Shown one piece after another: positions 29,619-37,327 of a stretch of DNA of 42,270 nt; within the stretch, counting starts at the first letter, position 1; each line of letters opens with the position of its first letter. Below the pieces are notes generated by a model. It was not told where the DNA came from, made no database searches, and was given only the letters and a program-made list of their open reading frames with translations. The stretch is from Comamonadaceae bacterium (lineage in GTDB: Bacteria; Pseudomonadota; Gammaproteobacteria; Burkholderiales; Burkholderiaceae_C), in NCBI GenBank assembly GCA_947372865.1, contig CANBVJ010000026.1:1-42270 (forward strand), read 5' to 3'. The translations under genes were made by a program, and so were the position numbers.

Positions 29619-29666
29619 GCACTATATCTGGTGTGTCGGGGCAGCACAAGCCACTACCGGTAGTGT
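29619..29666 (-). promoter_or_regulatory. nrdA: nrdA promoter with two NrdR-type boxes
   Basis: Two 16-base boxes lie at 29619-29634 (gcactatatctggtgt) and 29651-29666 (ccactaccggtagtgt), 32 bases apart start to start, about three helical turns, which is the spacing known for NrdR. On the minus strand TTGTGC (29649-29644) is spaced 17 bases from TATAGT (29626-29621). One box therefore contains the -10 and the other abuts the -35. NrdR, a zinc-ATP-cone repressor, would block this promoter; nrdR itself is not in the window. Confidence 0.75.
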
Positions 29667-29927
29667 ATCGGGTCCAAATTTCACGCTCTGGCATTGAAAA
29701 ATGCGCGAGGTCAATAATTGGGGTGGATTAGCCTTGTTTTTCTGAAATGGCGAAGGCTTCGCAGGGCGCACCAACGCGAAGGAGGCAGCAAAACCCTCAG
29801 GATTTACCAGCCTTGGCGGCGGCTTTGCCCTTGCACACCGCGTATTTATTGGCTTTGTCGGCTATTCGACAAAAAATTCATCAAAATTTGATGACACGAA
29901 CCCGAAAAATAAAAAATCTAAATTTAT
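29667..29927. other. Non-coding, AT-richer stretch between nrdA promoter and ampD
   Basis: Together with the nrdA promoter this forms the only gene-free stretch over 300 bases (29530-29927). Beyond the NrdR boxes I see a T-rich palindrome at 29878-29894 and an AT-rich segment to about 29935, with base composition clearly unlike its surroundings. A short minus-strand frame ending at 29797 reads DKANKYAVCKGKAAAKAGKS but has no start codon. I assign no gene. Confidence 0.5.
29871..29894 (-). terminator. Possible AT-rich terminator of the ampD operon
   Basis: Arms tcatcaaa and tttgatga (29878-29894) around a single central base, followed on the minus strand by a run of T (29876-29871). The stem is weak because it is AT-rich. 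It lies 34 bases after the ampD stop. Confidence 0.45.
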
Positions 29928-30542
29928 TTAAAGATTCGGTGTTCGCAGAGACAAGGCCGTTAAATGAGGTATCAATAAATTCCATTGAAACCCCGGCCCC
30001 GGGTCCACTTTTCGGCCCGGTGCGATGTGCTCATGGCCGGCCACGTCGGCCAGCGGGTAGTGTTGCGCCACGGCCGCGACCAGATCGGCCAAGGACTGGT
30101 ACTGCGCTGGCGTAAAGGTGTCGCCCTCCAGGCCCTCCAATTCCACGCCAATGGAGTCGTCGTTGCAGTTGTCCCGCCCCCGGTAGGACGAGGCGCCGGC
30201 GTGCCAGGCGCGGTCATCGCAACTGACAAACTGCCACAGGCTGCCGTCACGGCGGATGAAAAAGTGGGCCGAAACCTGCAAACCCCGGATGGTCTGGAAG
30301 TAAGGGTGCGCGTCCCAGTCGAGCTGGTTGCAAAACAGTTGCCCGACTTCGGGGCCGCCGTAGACGCCGGGCGGCAGGCTGATGGAGTGCACCACCAGCA
30401 GGTCAATGCGGGCCTGCGGCGGACGCGGGCCAAAGTTGGGTGAAGGCTGGGCCTGGGCCCGGGCGTACCAACCCTGGCGCCACAACGGGGCCGATGGGCT
30501 GGCGTCAACGCCCGGGTCGGGTGTGTGCGCTGGGGCGATCAA
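29928..30542 (-). CDS. ampD: AmpD, 1,6-anhydro-N-acetylmuramyl-L-alanine amidase
   Basis: Cytoplasmic zinc amidase that cleaves the peptide from anhydro-muropeptides in cell-wall recycling and so lowers the inducer of AmpC in species with AmpR. The 204 residues keep the ligands H52 (VVHSISLPPG), H170 (AGHEHIAPG) and D180 (RKVDPGPGF), with the same H-to-D spacing as E. coli AmpD. The start is TTG at 30542, which overlaps the stop of the PP0621-like gene (TTGA); no ATG or GTG is available before the conserved region. Tripeptides released here are the substrate of Mpl, also in the window. Confidence 0.92.
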   Translation of the reverse strand: MIAPAHTPDPGVDASPSAPLWRQGWYARAQAQPSPNFGPRPPQARIDLLVVHSISLPPGVYGGPEVGQLFCNQLDWDAHPYFQTIRGLQVSAHFFIRRDGSLWQFVSCDDRAWHAGASSYRGRDNCNDDSIGVELEGLEGDTFTPAQYQSLADLVAAVAQHYPLADVAGHEHIAPGRKVDPGPGFQWNLLIPHLTALSLRTPNL

Positions 30543-30766
30543 GCTTCGTGGCGCTGGCGGTGCTCGGCGCTGCAGTAGCTGCCCTGGCGGCCTTGCACGG
30601 CCTCAGCGGCTGCCACATGGGTGCCGCAATGCAAGCAAGCCACCATCTCAATGGGCTGTTCGGCGCTGCCGCGGGCCGGGGGCTGCTTGCGGGCGTCGCG
30701 GTCGCGGTAACCCCGCCACTGCCAAATGATCAGCAGGGCCACCAACAGCAGCAAGAGGTACTTCAT
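30539..30766 (-). CDS. PP0621-like small membrane protein
   Basis: A 75-residue protein with one N-terminal membrane segment (KYLLLLLVALLIIWQW, residues 2-17) and a C-terminal zinc-ribbon-like part with C44, C47, C65 and H69 (VACLHCGTHVAAAE, YCSAEHRQRH). It resembles the PP0621 family. The ATG overlaps the stop of the CcsA-like gene and the stop overlaps the ampD start, so three genes are coupled. The function is unknown. Confidence 0.85.
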   Translation of the reverse strand: MKYLLLLLVALLIIWQWRGYRDRDARKQPPARGSAEQPIEMVACLHCGTHVAAAEAVQGRQGSYCSAEHRQRHEA

Positions 30767-31566
30767 GCAACGCGGCCCAAGACCACTTCCAGCACAAAGC
30801 GCGAGCCCACATAGGCCAAAAACAAAAAGGCGGAGCCTATATAGAGCACCGCCACCGCGCGCTTGCCGCGCCAGCCGAAATGTGAGCGCCCCACCAGCAG
30901 CACGGCAAAGGTCAGCCACGACAGCAGGGAAAACACGGTCTTGTGGTCCCAGCGCCAGGCCTTGGCGTGACCATAAACCACGTCGCCAAAGCCGTAGCCC
31001 ACCAGCAACGTGGCCGTGAGCAACACAAAGCCGGCAGCGACAAAGCGGTAGGTCAGGCGTTCCAGGGTAAGTAGCGGCAGGCCACTTTGCGTGTCCACGC
31101 CCAGGCGCATGCGGGCTTCGGCGCGCGTCATGAACCAGGCATGCACCACCGCTACGCCAAACAGGCCGTAGCAGGAGACGCCCATGGCCAGGTGCAAAGG
31201 CATCCAGACCGAGGCGGTGGCGGGCAAGGCCGTGCCGGGAAACGCCAGCGCCAGCACCACCGACAAGGCGCCGACCGCGCTGAGCGCCCAGCGCGCGGGC
31301 AACTGCGGGTACCACTGGCGCTCTACCGCGTAGCTCGTCGCAATCAACCAGGCGGTCACCGACAAAGCCGGCGCAAAGCCAAAGCGCGCGGGCGTGTCTG
31401 AGAAGCCCAGCCCCAGCAGCGCGCCATGGGACAACCAGGCCAGCCCGACCCAAAACCGGGTCACCCAAGCGCTGTGGCTGCCCACCCGAACGGCCGGCCA
31501 CACATAGGCAAACGCGGCCACGGCGGTCAAGCCAAGGCGCAAGGGGGACGCGCTGTCTAAAATCAT
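30763..31566 (-). CDS. CcsA/YpjD-family cytochrome c assembly-like membrane protein
   Basis: A 267-residue polytopic membrane protein with about eight hydrophobic segments. The conserved tail region DHKTVFSLLSWLTFAVLLVG and the segment LHLAMGVSCYGLFGVAVVHA point to the CcsA/CcmC/YpjD (HemX-like) family, which handles haem or cytochrome c maturation. The exact role of the proteobacterial YpjD group is not settled. The ATG at 31566 has a TAAACT box 6 bases upstream; an in-frame GTG one codon earlier is less likely. It is divergent from ffh and is the first gene of the operon with PP0621 and ampD. Confidence 0.85.
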   Translation of the reverse strand: MILDSASPLRLGLTAVAAFAYVWPAVRVGSHSAWVTRFWVGLAWLSHGALLGLGFSDTPARFGFAPALSVTAWLIATSYAVERQWYPQLPARWALSAVGALSVVLALAFPGTALPATASVWMPLHLAMGVSCYGLFGVAVVHAWFMTRAEARMRLGVDTQSGLPLLTLERLTYRFVAAGFVLLTATLLVGYGFGDVVYGHAKAWRWDHKTVFSLLSWLTFAVLLVGRSHFGWRGKRAVAVLYIGSAFLFLAYVGSRFVLEVVLGRVA

Positions 31567-31578
31567 CACAACAGTTTA
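31564..31578 (-). promoter_or_regulatory. Leaderless-type promoter of the ccsA-like operon
   Basis: On the minus strand TAAACT (31578-31573), then 6 bases (gttgtg), then the ATG at 31566. This spacing favours the ATG at 31566 over the GTG at 31569. No ribosome-binding site is present. Confidence 0.55.
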
Positions 31579-31668
31579 GCCTTTTGCGCACCGCCGTTTG
31601 CGGCCCAGGGTGCAAACTGCAACCTTGAAGCGCCCTGTTCATTCCTATTCCCCGCACTGGATTCCCCT

Positions 31669-33033
31669 ATGGCCTCCGCCCTGACCGACAAACTCTCGCG
31701 CCTGGTGAAAACCCTGCGCGGCCAATCGCGCATTACCGAGGACAACGTGTCCGAGATGCTGCGCGAAGTGCGCATGGCGCTCTTGGAGGCCGATGTGGCG
31801 CTGCCGGTGGTGCGCGACTTTATTGCCCGCGTCAAGGAAAAAGCGCTGGGGCAAGAGGTGCTGGGCTCGCTGCAACCAGGCCAGGTGCTGGTGAGCATCG
31901 TCAACCAGGAGCTCGCCACCACCATGGGCGAAGGCGTGAGCGACATCAACCTCGCAGCCCAGCCCCCGGCGGTGATTTTGATGGCCGGCCTGCAAGGCGC
32001 CGGTAAAACCACCACCACGGCCAAGCTGGCTAAGCACCTGATCGAGAAGCGCAAAAAGAAAGTGCTCACCGTCTCGGGCGACGTGTACCGCCCGGCCGCC
32101 ATCGAGCAGCTCAAAACCGTGACGGCCCAGGCTGGGGCCGAGTGGTTCCCCAGCTCGCCCGACCAAAAGCCGGTGGACATTGGACTGGCGGCGCTGGACT
32201 ACGCGAAAAAACACTTTTTTGACGTGCTGCTGGTCGATACGGCCGGCCGCCTGGCGATTGACGAGGCGCTGATGGCCGAGATCACCGCCCTGCACGCGGC
32301 GCTCAAACCGGTGGAAACGCTGTTTGTGGTGGACGCCATGCAGGGCCAGGACGCGATCAACACCGCGCGCGCCTTCAAAGAGGCGCTGCCGCTGACCGGC
32401 ATCATCCTGACCAAAACCGACGGCGACTCGCGCGGTGGCGCGGCGCTCTCGGTGCGCCAAGTCACCGGCGCGCCCATCAAATTTGCGGGTACCAGCGAAA
32501 AGCTCGACGGCCTGGAAGTGTTTGACGCCCAGCGCCACGCCGGACGCATTTTGGGCATGGGCGATATCGTGGCGCTGGTCGAGCAGGTCACCGCCGGGGT
32601 GAACGTGGAGGCAGCACAAAAACTCGCCGCCAAGGTGAAAAGCGGTGCGGCTTTTGATTTGAACGACTTTTTGGGCCAAATCCAGCAAATGCGGCAGATG
32701 GGCGGCCTGTCGAGCCTGATGGACAAGCTGCCCGCAGCGCTGGCGGCCAAGGCCGGTCAGGTGGACATGGACAAGGCCGAAAAAGACATCAAGCGCAAGG
32801 AAGGCATCATCCACAGCATGACGCCGCTGGAGCGGCGCAAGCCCGACCTGATCAAAGCCACCCGCAAGCGCCGCATTGCCGCGGGCGCCGGTGTTCAGGT
32901 GCAGGAAGTCAACCGCATGCTCAAGGAATTTGAGCAAATGCAGGACATGATGAAAAAAATGAGCGGCGGCGGCATGATGAAAATGATGAAGCGCATGGGC
33001 GGCATGAAGGGCATGCCCAAAATGCCGTTTTGA
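31669..33033 (+). CDS. ffh: Ffh, signal recognition particle protein
   Basis: GTPase of the SRP that binds 4.5S RNA and signal sequences and docks with FtsY. The 454 residues are complete: N domain from MASALTDKLSRLVKTLRGQS, G domain with P-loop GLQGAGKTTTTAKLAKHL (~107-124), DTAGRLAID, TKTDGDSRGGAALS, and an M domain ending in a Met-rich tail (residues ~420-454). The GTPase insertion box VSGDVYRPAAIEQL is intact. Confidence 0.98.
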   Translation: MASALTDKLSRLVKTLRGQSRITEDNVSEMLREVRMALLEADVALPVVRDFIARVKEKALGQEVLGSLQPGQVLVSIVNQELATTMGEGVSDINLAAQPPAVILMAGLQGAGKTTTTAKLAKHLIEKRKKKVLTVSGDVYRPAAIEQLKTVTAQAGAEWFPSSPDQKPVDIGLAALDYAKKHFFDVLLVDTAGRLAIDEALMAEITALHAALKPVETLFVVDAMQGQDAINTARAFKEALPLTGIILTKTDGDSRGGAALSVRQVTGAPIKFAGTSEKLDGLEVFDAQRHAGRILGMGDIVALVEQVTAGVNVEAAQKLAAKVKSGAAFDLNDFLGQIQQMRQMGGLSSLMDKLPAALAAKAGQVDMDKAEKDIKRKEGIIHSMTPLERRKPDLIKATRKRRIAAGAGVQVQEVNRMLKEFEQMQDMMKKMSGGGMMKMMKRMGGMKGMPKMPF

Positions 33034-33087
33034 TGCGCTTCTGAAACCGCCTCAGGCCCGCGCCAGCGCCCCGCTCTGGGGCTGCTG

Positions 33088-33110
33088 AAACCCGGCTTTA
33101 GGCCGCCGGG
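33088..33110 (-). terminator. Weak terminator overlapping the DUF3297 stop
   Basis: On the minus strand cccggc (33110... inner arm) and gccggg flank an eight-base loop that contains the TAA stop, and TTT follows. It is a plausible but weak terminator. Confidence 0.35.
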
Positions 33111-33358
33111 CTGCGGTAAAAGGCCTCAACCCGGCCCTTGATCTTGATCAGCAGCGGGCGGCCATGGCGGTCTTTGGCCTTGCCGGCCGGGACTTTGACC
33201 CAGCCTTCGCTGATGCAGTATTCCTCCACGTCAAAACGCTCCTTGTCATTGAGGCGGATGCCGATATCGTGCTCGAACACGGCGGCCACATGGTGCGGGC
33301 TGCGCGGGTCTACGGACAAATGGTCGGGCAAGGCGGGTGCGGAGGAAACGTCGGTCAT
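33098..33358 (-). CDS. DUF3297 family small protein
   Basis: An 86-residue soluble protein matching my recollection of DUF3297: LPDHLSVDPRSPHHVAAVFE, then HDIGIRLNDKERFDVEEYCI, then GRPLLIKIKGRVEAFYR. No catalytic motif is clear, and the function is unknown. It is transcribed alone on the minus strand, convergent with ffh. The start ATG at 33358 has no strong ribosome-binding site. Confidence 0.85.
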   Translation of the reverse strand: MTDVSSAPALPDHLSVDPRSPHHVAAVFEHDIGIRLNDKERFDVEEYCISEGWVKVPAGKAKDRHGRPLLIKIKGRVEAFYRSPAA

Positions 33359-33416
33359 GAAATAGTGCGTGGTTTTACTAGGGCAGGATTGTGAACCATG
33401 TTGTAGGCTGGGTGGC

Positions 33417-33662
33417 TTACTTCCAGCGCAAAGCCAGGACGGCGCTCAAGGCCACGCCCACCAGCCAGAGCAGCAGCGTGTCATCCACCGCCGCCGGGTA
33501 CACCATGAGCGCCACGCCGCCCCAGGTCAGGGGCGGTCGGCCCATGGCGCGACCGCGCCGCCAGGCGGCATAGCCCAGCAGTCCAAACAACACGGAGCCG
33601 AGCAAATACACCGGGCTGGGCAAGGTGACGCCCAGGGCTTGCAAGGTGGCAAGGTTGTCCAT
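33417..33662 (-). CDS. Small two- or three-helix membrane protein
   Basis: An 81-residue protein with hydrophobic segments PVYLLGSVLFGLLGYAAW (about 17-34), WGGVALMVYPAAV (47-59) and LLWLVGVALSAVLAL (64-78). I start it at the ATG at 33662, 5 bases after the lipocalin stop. A longer frame upstream overlaps the lipocalin gene and is not credible. The family is not recognised. It is probably co-transcribed with the lipocalin gene and miaB. Confidence 0.75.
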   Translation of the reverse strand: MDNLATLQALGVTLPSPVYLLGSVLFGLLGYAAWRRGRAMGRPPLTWGGVALMVYPAAVDDTLLLWLVGVALSAVLALRWK

Positions 33663-33667
33663 GGCGC

Positions 33668-34210
33668 CTAGTCGTCCTGGCGGGTGAGTTCGAGCTTTTG
33701 CACGTCCAGACCTTTGCGCGCCAGGCGCGCCAGCACGTCGGCGTAGACGGCAGGCTCCATGCGCGGGCTGCGCGACAAAATCCATAGGTACTGGCGTCCC
33801 GGCTCGCTCACGGCCGCCCATTGGTAGTTGTCGTCCAACTCGACCACCCAGTAGTCGCCCCAGACGGCGGGGATGAAGGACAGCCAGGCCGGGGCAAAGC
33901 GCACTTTGAGCTTGGGCGAGTTAGGCGCGCCCATCTGGCGGGCCGCGCCATTGGCGTCTTCAAATTCGCCCGAGGCCAATCTGCAGCTATTGGCCACCTG
34001 CACTTTGCCGTCCGCCTGCAGACTGTATTGGGCGCGGGTGCTGCTCACGCATTTGCGCTGGAACCAGTTGGGCAGCTTGGCGATCTCGTACCAGGTGCCC
34101 ATGTAGCGCGGCACATCCAGCGCGGGCACGGCGGTCAAAGGCTCGCCGGCCTGGGCCAGACCGGCAGCGCAGGCCAGGGCCCAAACAGCAAAAAAGGTTT
34201 TGAAGGACAT
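33668..34210 (-). CDS. Blc-type lipocalin
   Basis: A 180-residue secreted lipocalin with signal peptide (MSFKTFFAVWALACAAGLAQA). There is no lipobox cysteine after it, so it is probably periplasmic rather than a lipoprotein like E. coli Blc. The lipocalin signature is YMGTWYEIAKLPNWFQRKCV, with GDYWVVELDDNYQWAAVSEP and LWILSRSP following. Two ATGs lie in frame (34216 and 34210). AAGGAG ends directly against the first but is 6 bases from the second, so 34210 is preferred. The gene starts 10 bases after miaB. Confidence 0.88.
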   Translation of the reverse strand: MSFKTFFAVWALACAAGLAQAGEPLTAVPALDVPRYMGTWYEIAKLPNWFQRKCVSSTRAQYSLQADGKVQVANSCRLASGEFEDANGAARQMGAPNSPKLKVRFAPAWLSFIPAVWGDYWVVELDDNYQWAAVSEPGRQYLWILSRSPRMEPAVYADVLARLARKGLDVQKLELTRQDD

Positions 34211-34220
34211 GGTCATCTCC

Positions 34221-35561
34221 TTATTCCTGGGCGGTCAGCACTTCGCCGCGCAGCGAATAGGTGCGCGTCTCGGTGATCTTGACGTCCACCAGTTGCCCCA
34301 CCAAGCGGGGCTGGCCGGCAAAGTTGACCACGCGGTTGCATTCAGTGCGGCCCATGAGTTCGGTGGCGTCGCGCTTGGAGGCGCCCTCCACCAGGATGCG
34401 CTGCACCGTGCCCAACCGGCTCTCGCTGATGCGGGTGATGTTGGCGTTGATGGCGGCTTGGAGCTGCTGCAGGCGGCGCAGCTTGACTTCGTGCGGCGTG
34501 TCGTCATGCAAGTTGGCGGCGGGCGTGCCGGGGCGTGGGCTAAAAATAAAGCTAAAGCTGTTGTCAAAGCCAATGTCGTCAATCAGCTTCATCATCTTGC
34601 CAAAGTCTTCTTCGGTCTCGCCGGGAAAGCCGACGATGAAGTCGCTGCTCATGGCCATGTCCGGGCGAATGGTGCGCAGCTTGCGCACCGTGCTTTTGAA
34701 TTCCATGGCGGTGTAGCCGCGCTTCATGGCCATCAAAATGCGGTCCGATCCGTGTTGCACCGGCAAATGCAGGTGGCTGACGAGCTTGGGGATTTTGTCG
34801 TAGGCCGCAATCAGCGCCGGCGTAAATTCGTTGGGGTGGCTGGTGGTGTAGCGCAGGCGCTCAATGCCCGGAATGTCGGCCACGTATTCGAGCAGCGTGG
34901 CAAAGTCCGCCACCTCGCCCCCAGCGCCTGCGCCCACCATGGGCGCGCGGTAGGCGTTGACGTTTTGGCCCAGGAGCGTGATTTCTTTCACGCCCTGGTC
35001 GGCCAGTCCGGCAACTTCCACCAGCACGTCTTCAAACGGACGCGAGACTTCTTCGCCGCGCGTGTAAGGCACCACGCAGTAGCTGCAGTATTTGGAGCAG
35101 CCTTCCATGATGCTCACAAAGGCGGATGCGCCTTCCACCTTGGCCGGGGGCAGGTGGTCAAACTTCTCGATCTCGGGAAAGCTGATGTCCACCTGCGCGC
35201 GACCCTGCAGGCGGCGCTGGTTGAGCATCTCGGGCAGGCGGTGCAGGGTTTGCGGGCCAAACACCACATCCACATACGGGGCGCGCGCAATGATGGCCGC
35301 GCCTTCCTGGCTGGCCACGCAGCCGCCCACGCCGATTTGCACGCCCTTTTTGGCCAGGTGCTTGACGCGGCCCAGGTCTGAGAACACTTTCTCCTGCGCC
35401 TTTTCGCGCACCGAGCAGGTGTTGAACAAAATCAGGTCGGCTTCTTCAACGACATCGGTTTTTTCATAACCCTGGGCGGCACCCAGCACATCGACCATCT
35501 TGTCGGAGTCGTACTCGTTCATCTGGCAGCCGAAGGTTTTGATAAATACTTTTTTGGACAT
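34221..35561 (-). CDS. miaB: MiaB, tRNA ms2i6A37 methylthiotransferase
   Basis: Radical-SAM enzyme that adds a methylthio group to i6A37 of tRNAs. The 446 residues start [20 protein letters not shown] at 35561. It has the auxiliary cluster cysteines in the N-terminal domain ([21 protein letters not shown]), the radical-SAM CxxxCxxC motif in [18 protein letters not shown], and a C-terminal TRAM domain. An in-frame extension upstream has no support. Unlike many proteobacterial miaB genes it is followed by a lipocalin, not phoH and ybeY. Confidence 0.96.
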   Translation of the reverse strand: MSKKVFIKTFGCQMNEYDSDKMVDVLGAAQGYEKTDVVEEADLILFNTCSVREKAQEKVFSDLGRVKHLAKKGVQIGVGGCVASQEGAAIIARAPYVDVVFGPQTLHRLPEMLNQRRLQGRAQVDISFPEIEKFDHLPPAKVEGASAFVSIMEGCSKYCSYCVVPYTRGEEVSRPFEDVLVEVAGLADQGVKEITLLGQNVNAYRAPMVGAGAGGEVADFATLLEYVADIPGIERLRYTTSHPNEFTPALIAAYDKIPKLVSHLHLPVQHGSDRILMAMKRGYTAMEFKSTVRKLRTIRPDMAMSSDFIVGFPGETEEDFGKMMKLIDDIGFDNSFSFIFSPRPGTPAANLHDDTPHEVKLRRLQQLQAAINANITRISESRLGTVQRILVEGASKRDATELMGRTECNRVVNFAGQPRLVGQLVDVKITETRTYSLRGEVLTAQE

Positions 35562-35659
35562 GGGGTCGTTCTCAGAAAAAGGGGGCCCGGCGCCGGGGCG
35601 CAAGGCGGGTGCGCGGTGTGGCGCAAGCGGGAGTTCAGGGTGCGCGGGACGGACCAGCG

Positions 35660-36034
35660 CTAGGGGCCGGTGGGCAGTTTTTGGGCGGCCTCAGCCTCGG
35701 TAAGGATCCACACCTCGTGCACCTGGCCTGCGGGTTCGCGCACAAAGTTGACCACGGCTTTCTGGCCCATGAGCGTGCCCGACATCCGCAGCATGTTGTC
35801 GGCGCCGTGGATGCGCGCACCGGGCGAGAGCTGGTCGGGCTTGCCGTTGAGCAGCAGCTCGGGCGGCTGGGTGATTTGCATGACGCCGCGCTCGGCCTTG
35901 GGTGGGAAGGGCCGCACGGTGGTTTGGGCAGACGCCAACACGGCGATGGCGCACAGCGCAGATGCGATCAGGGTCGCACGCCAACGGTGGCCAATGGGCC
36001 GGGCGCAAGCCGCCGGGCGGGTGCAGCGGTTCAT
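35660..36034 (-). CDS. Secreted protein of unknown function
   Basis: A 124-residue protein with a long basic N-region and signal-like hydrophobic stretch ([19 protein letters not shown], about 18-36). The mature part includes [20 protein letters not shown] and [20 protein letters not shown]. It has no cysteine after the signal region. I do not recognise the family. It sits about 98 bases upstream of miaB on the same strand and may share its transcript. Confidence 0.75.
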   Translation of the reverse strand: MNRCTRPAACARPIGHRWRATLIASALCAIAVLASAQTTVRPFPPKAERGVMQITQPPELLLNGKPDQLSPGARIHGADNMLRMSGTLMGQKAVVNFVREPAGQVHEVWILTEAEAAQKLPTGP

Positions 36035-36127
36035 GGTGTGTATCCAGAGGCTGGGTTGAAAAACAGGGCAAATCCTACCATGCAGGCCCCGGCGGAGCCC
36101 CTGTGCGCATGGCCAGTGGCGCGCCGT

Positions 36128-37327
36128 CTAGCGCGCGCTGCCGTGGTACTGCGGGGCGATGCGGGTTTGCTTCCACCAGCCGGAAAAACTGGGGCACAGC
36201 CGGTCCACGGGTTCGAACAGCAGCGGATGGGCGTGGCTGCGGTGCGCCAGCGCCCGCAGGTGGTGCGGGAAGCTGCCCAAGTGCAAATCTTCCACCATGT
36301 GCACGCAACGCGCGTCGGCCAAAGCTGCGCAGATCGCCTCGGCACTTCCAAACCAGCGCGCCGACGCCATGTCCGCCATGCGCTGGCCGACAAAGTTCCA
36401 GCGCAGCGCGCTCCACGGGTTGTGCTGGTGAAAGTCAGCTACCGCAATTGCAATGCAAATTGCATCCGGCGGCACCTCGGGCGGACGCTGACCCAGGGAC
36501 CAAGCGTGCACCAGCCACACGTCTTTGCCCGCAAGGCCGCTTGCGGCGGGCGTCACAAAACCCAGGGCTGCGGGCGGCGCGGTCAGCACGACGGGCTCGT
36601 CCGTGGCGCCTACCGCGCTGCGCTGGGACGGCGCGCGGGGCAGCAGGTTCTTGGGGCTGCGCGCCACCTCGTCCAGCGCCTCATACGTGGTGTCGATAGT
36701 CGTGCCCGGGCAGTGCCAAGGCTCGGGCGCGTAACGGGCCACGTTCTCGGCGTTGAATAAATAGGGCTTGGTGCTGCCGGTGCCTGCGACCCATTGCCAG
36801 CTCAGGTGGTTGCTAGCCCGGTCGCCGTCCAGCAGATACGCAATCATCCAGCACGCACCCGCGTGCCAATGGACCTTGCGGATGTGCACCAGGTAGCTCG
36901 CCAGCCACATGCGCGCGTGGTTGTGCAGGTAGCCGGTGGCGTACAGGGTGCGCACCGCCTCGTCGATGGCGGGGATGCCGGTGGCGGCGTGGCGCACGTC
37001 CTCGGGCACCTGGCCGGCGTAGCTTGCGTCCTCGTGCAGGCCGGCGTGCAGCGACTGCTGGATGCGCTCGCCCAGATGCGCCCACACGTGGTGGTGGTAT
37101 TCGCGCCAGCCGAACTCGAACACCAGCTTGCCTTGGGGCTCCAGCGGCGTGCGGCCGTTAATCCGCTGGTAGGCCTCGGGCAGGGTCAGCAGCCCGTGCG
37201 TGAGGTAGGGCGAAAGCCGGGTGACGGCGCCGTCGATGTGGTTGCGGCTGCGCGCGTAGGCCTGCGGGTCTACCGCGTCCAATCGCGCTTGCGCCGCCTC
37301 CAAAGTTGGGGGAAACAGCGCGCTCAT
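36128..37327 (-). CDS. Photolyase-like protein with FAD-binding domain at the N-terminus
   Basis: A 399-residue protein. About residues 30-225 match the FAD-binding (helical) domain of photolyases and cryptochromes: RLSPYLTHGLL, EFGWREYHHHVW, LYATGYLHNHARMWLASYLV and DGDRASNHLSWQWVAGTGST. The normal N-terminal antenna domain is absent. Instead, a C-terminal region from about residue 265 (KDVWLVHAWSLGQRP to the end) has the strand and helix pattern of an alpha/beta domain and may be an antenna-like domain in permuted order. The ATG overlaps the stop of the FeS photolyase gene (ATGA). Repair activity is unproven. Confidence 0.85.
   Translation of the reverse strand: MSALFPPTLEAAQARLDAVDPQAYARSRNHIDGAVTRLSPYLTHGLLTLPEAYQRINGRTPLEPQGKLVFEFGWREYHHHVWAHLGERIQQSLHAGLHEDASYAGQVPEDVRHAATGIPAIDEAVRTLYATGYLHNHARMWLASYLVHIRKVHWHAGACWMIAYLLDGDRASNHLSWQWVAGTGSTKPYLFNAENVARYAPEPWHCPGTTIDTTYEALDEVARSPKNLLPRAPSQRSAVGATDEPVVLTAPPAALGFVTPAASGLAGKDVWLVHAWSLGQRPPEVPPDAICIAIAVADFHQHNPWSALRWNFVGQRMADMASARWFGSAEAICAALADARCVHMVEDLHLGSFPHHLRALAHRSHAHPLLFEPVDRLCPSFSGWWKQTRIAPQYHGSAR

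Noticed and set aside
29797-29873. Short minus-strand frame ending DKANKYAVCKGKAAAKAGKS
   Set aside because: There is no ATG, GTG or TTG between the upstream stop and this peptide and no ribosome-binding site, so it is not called as a gene; kept only as a note in the gap finding.
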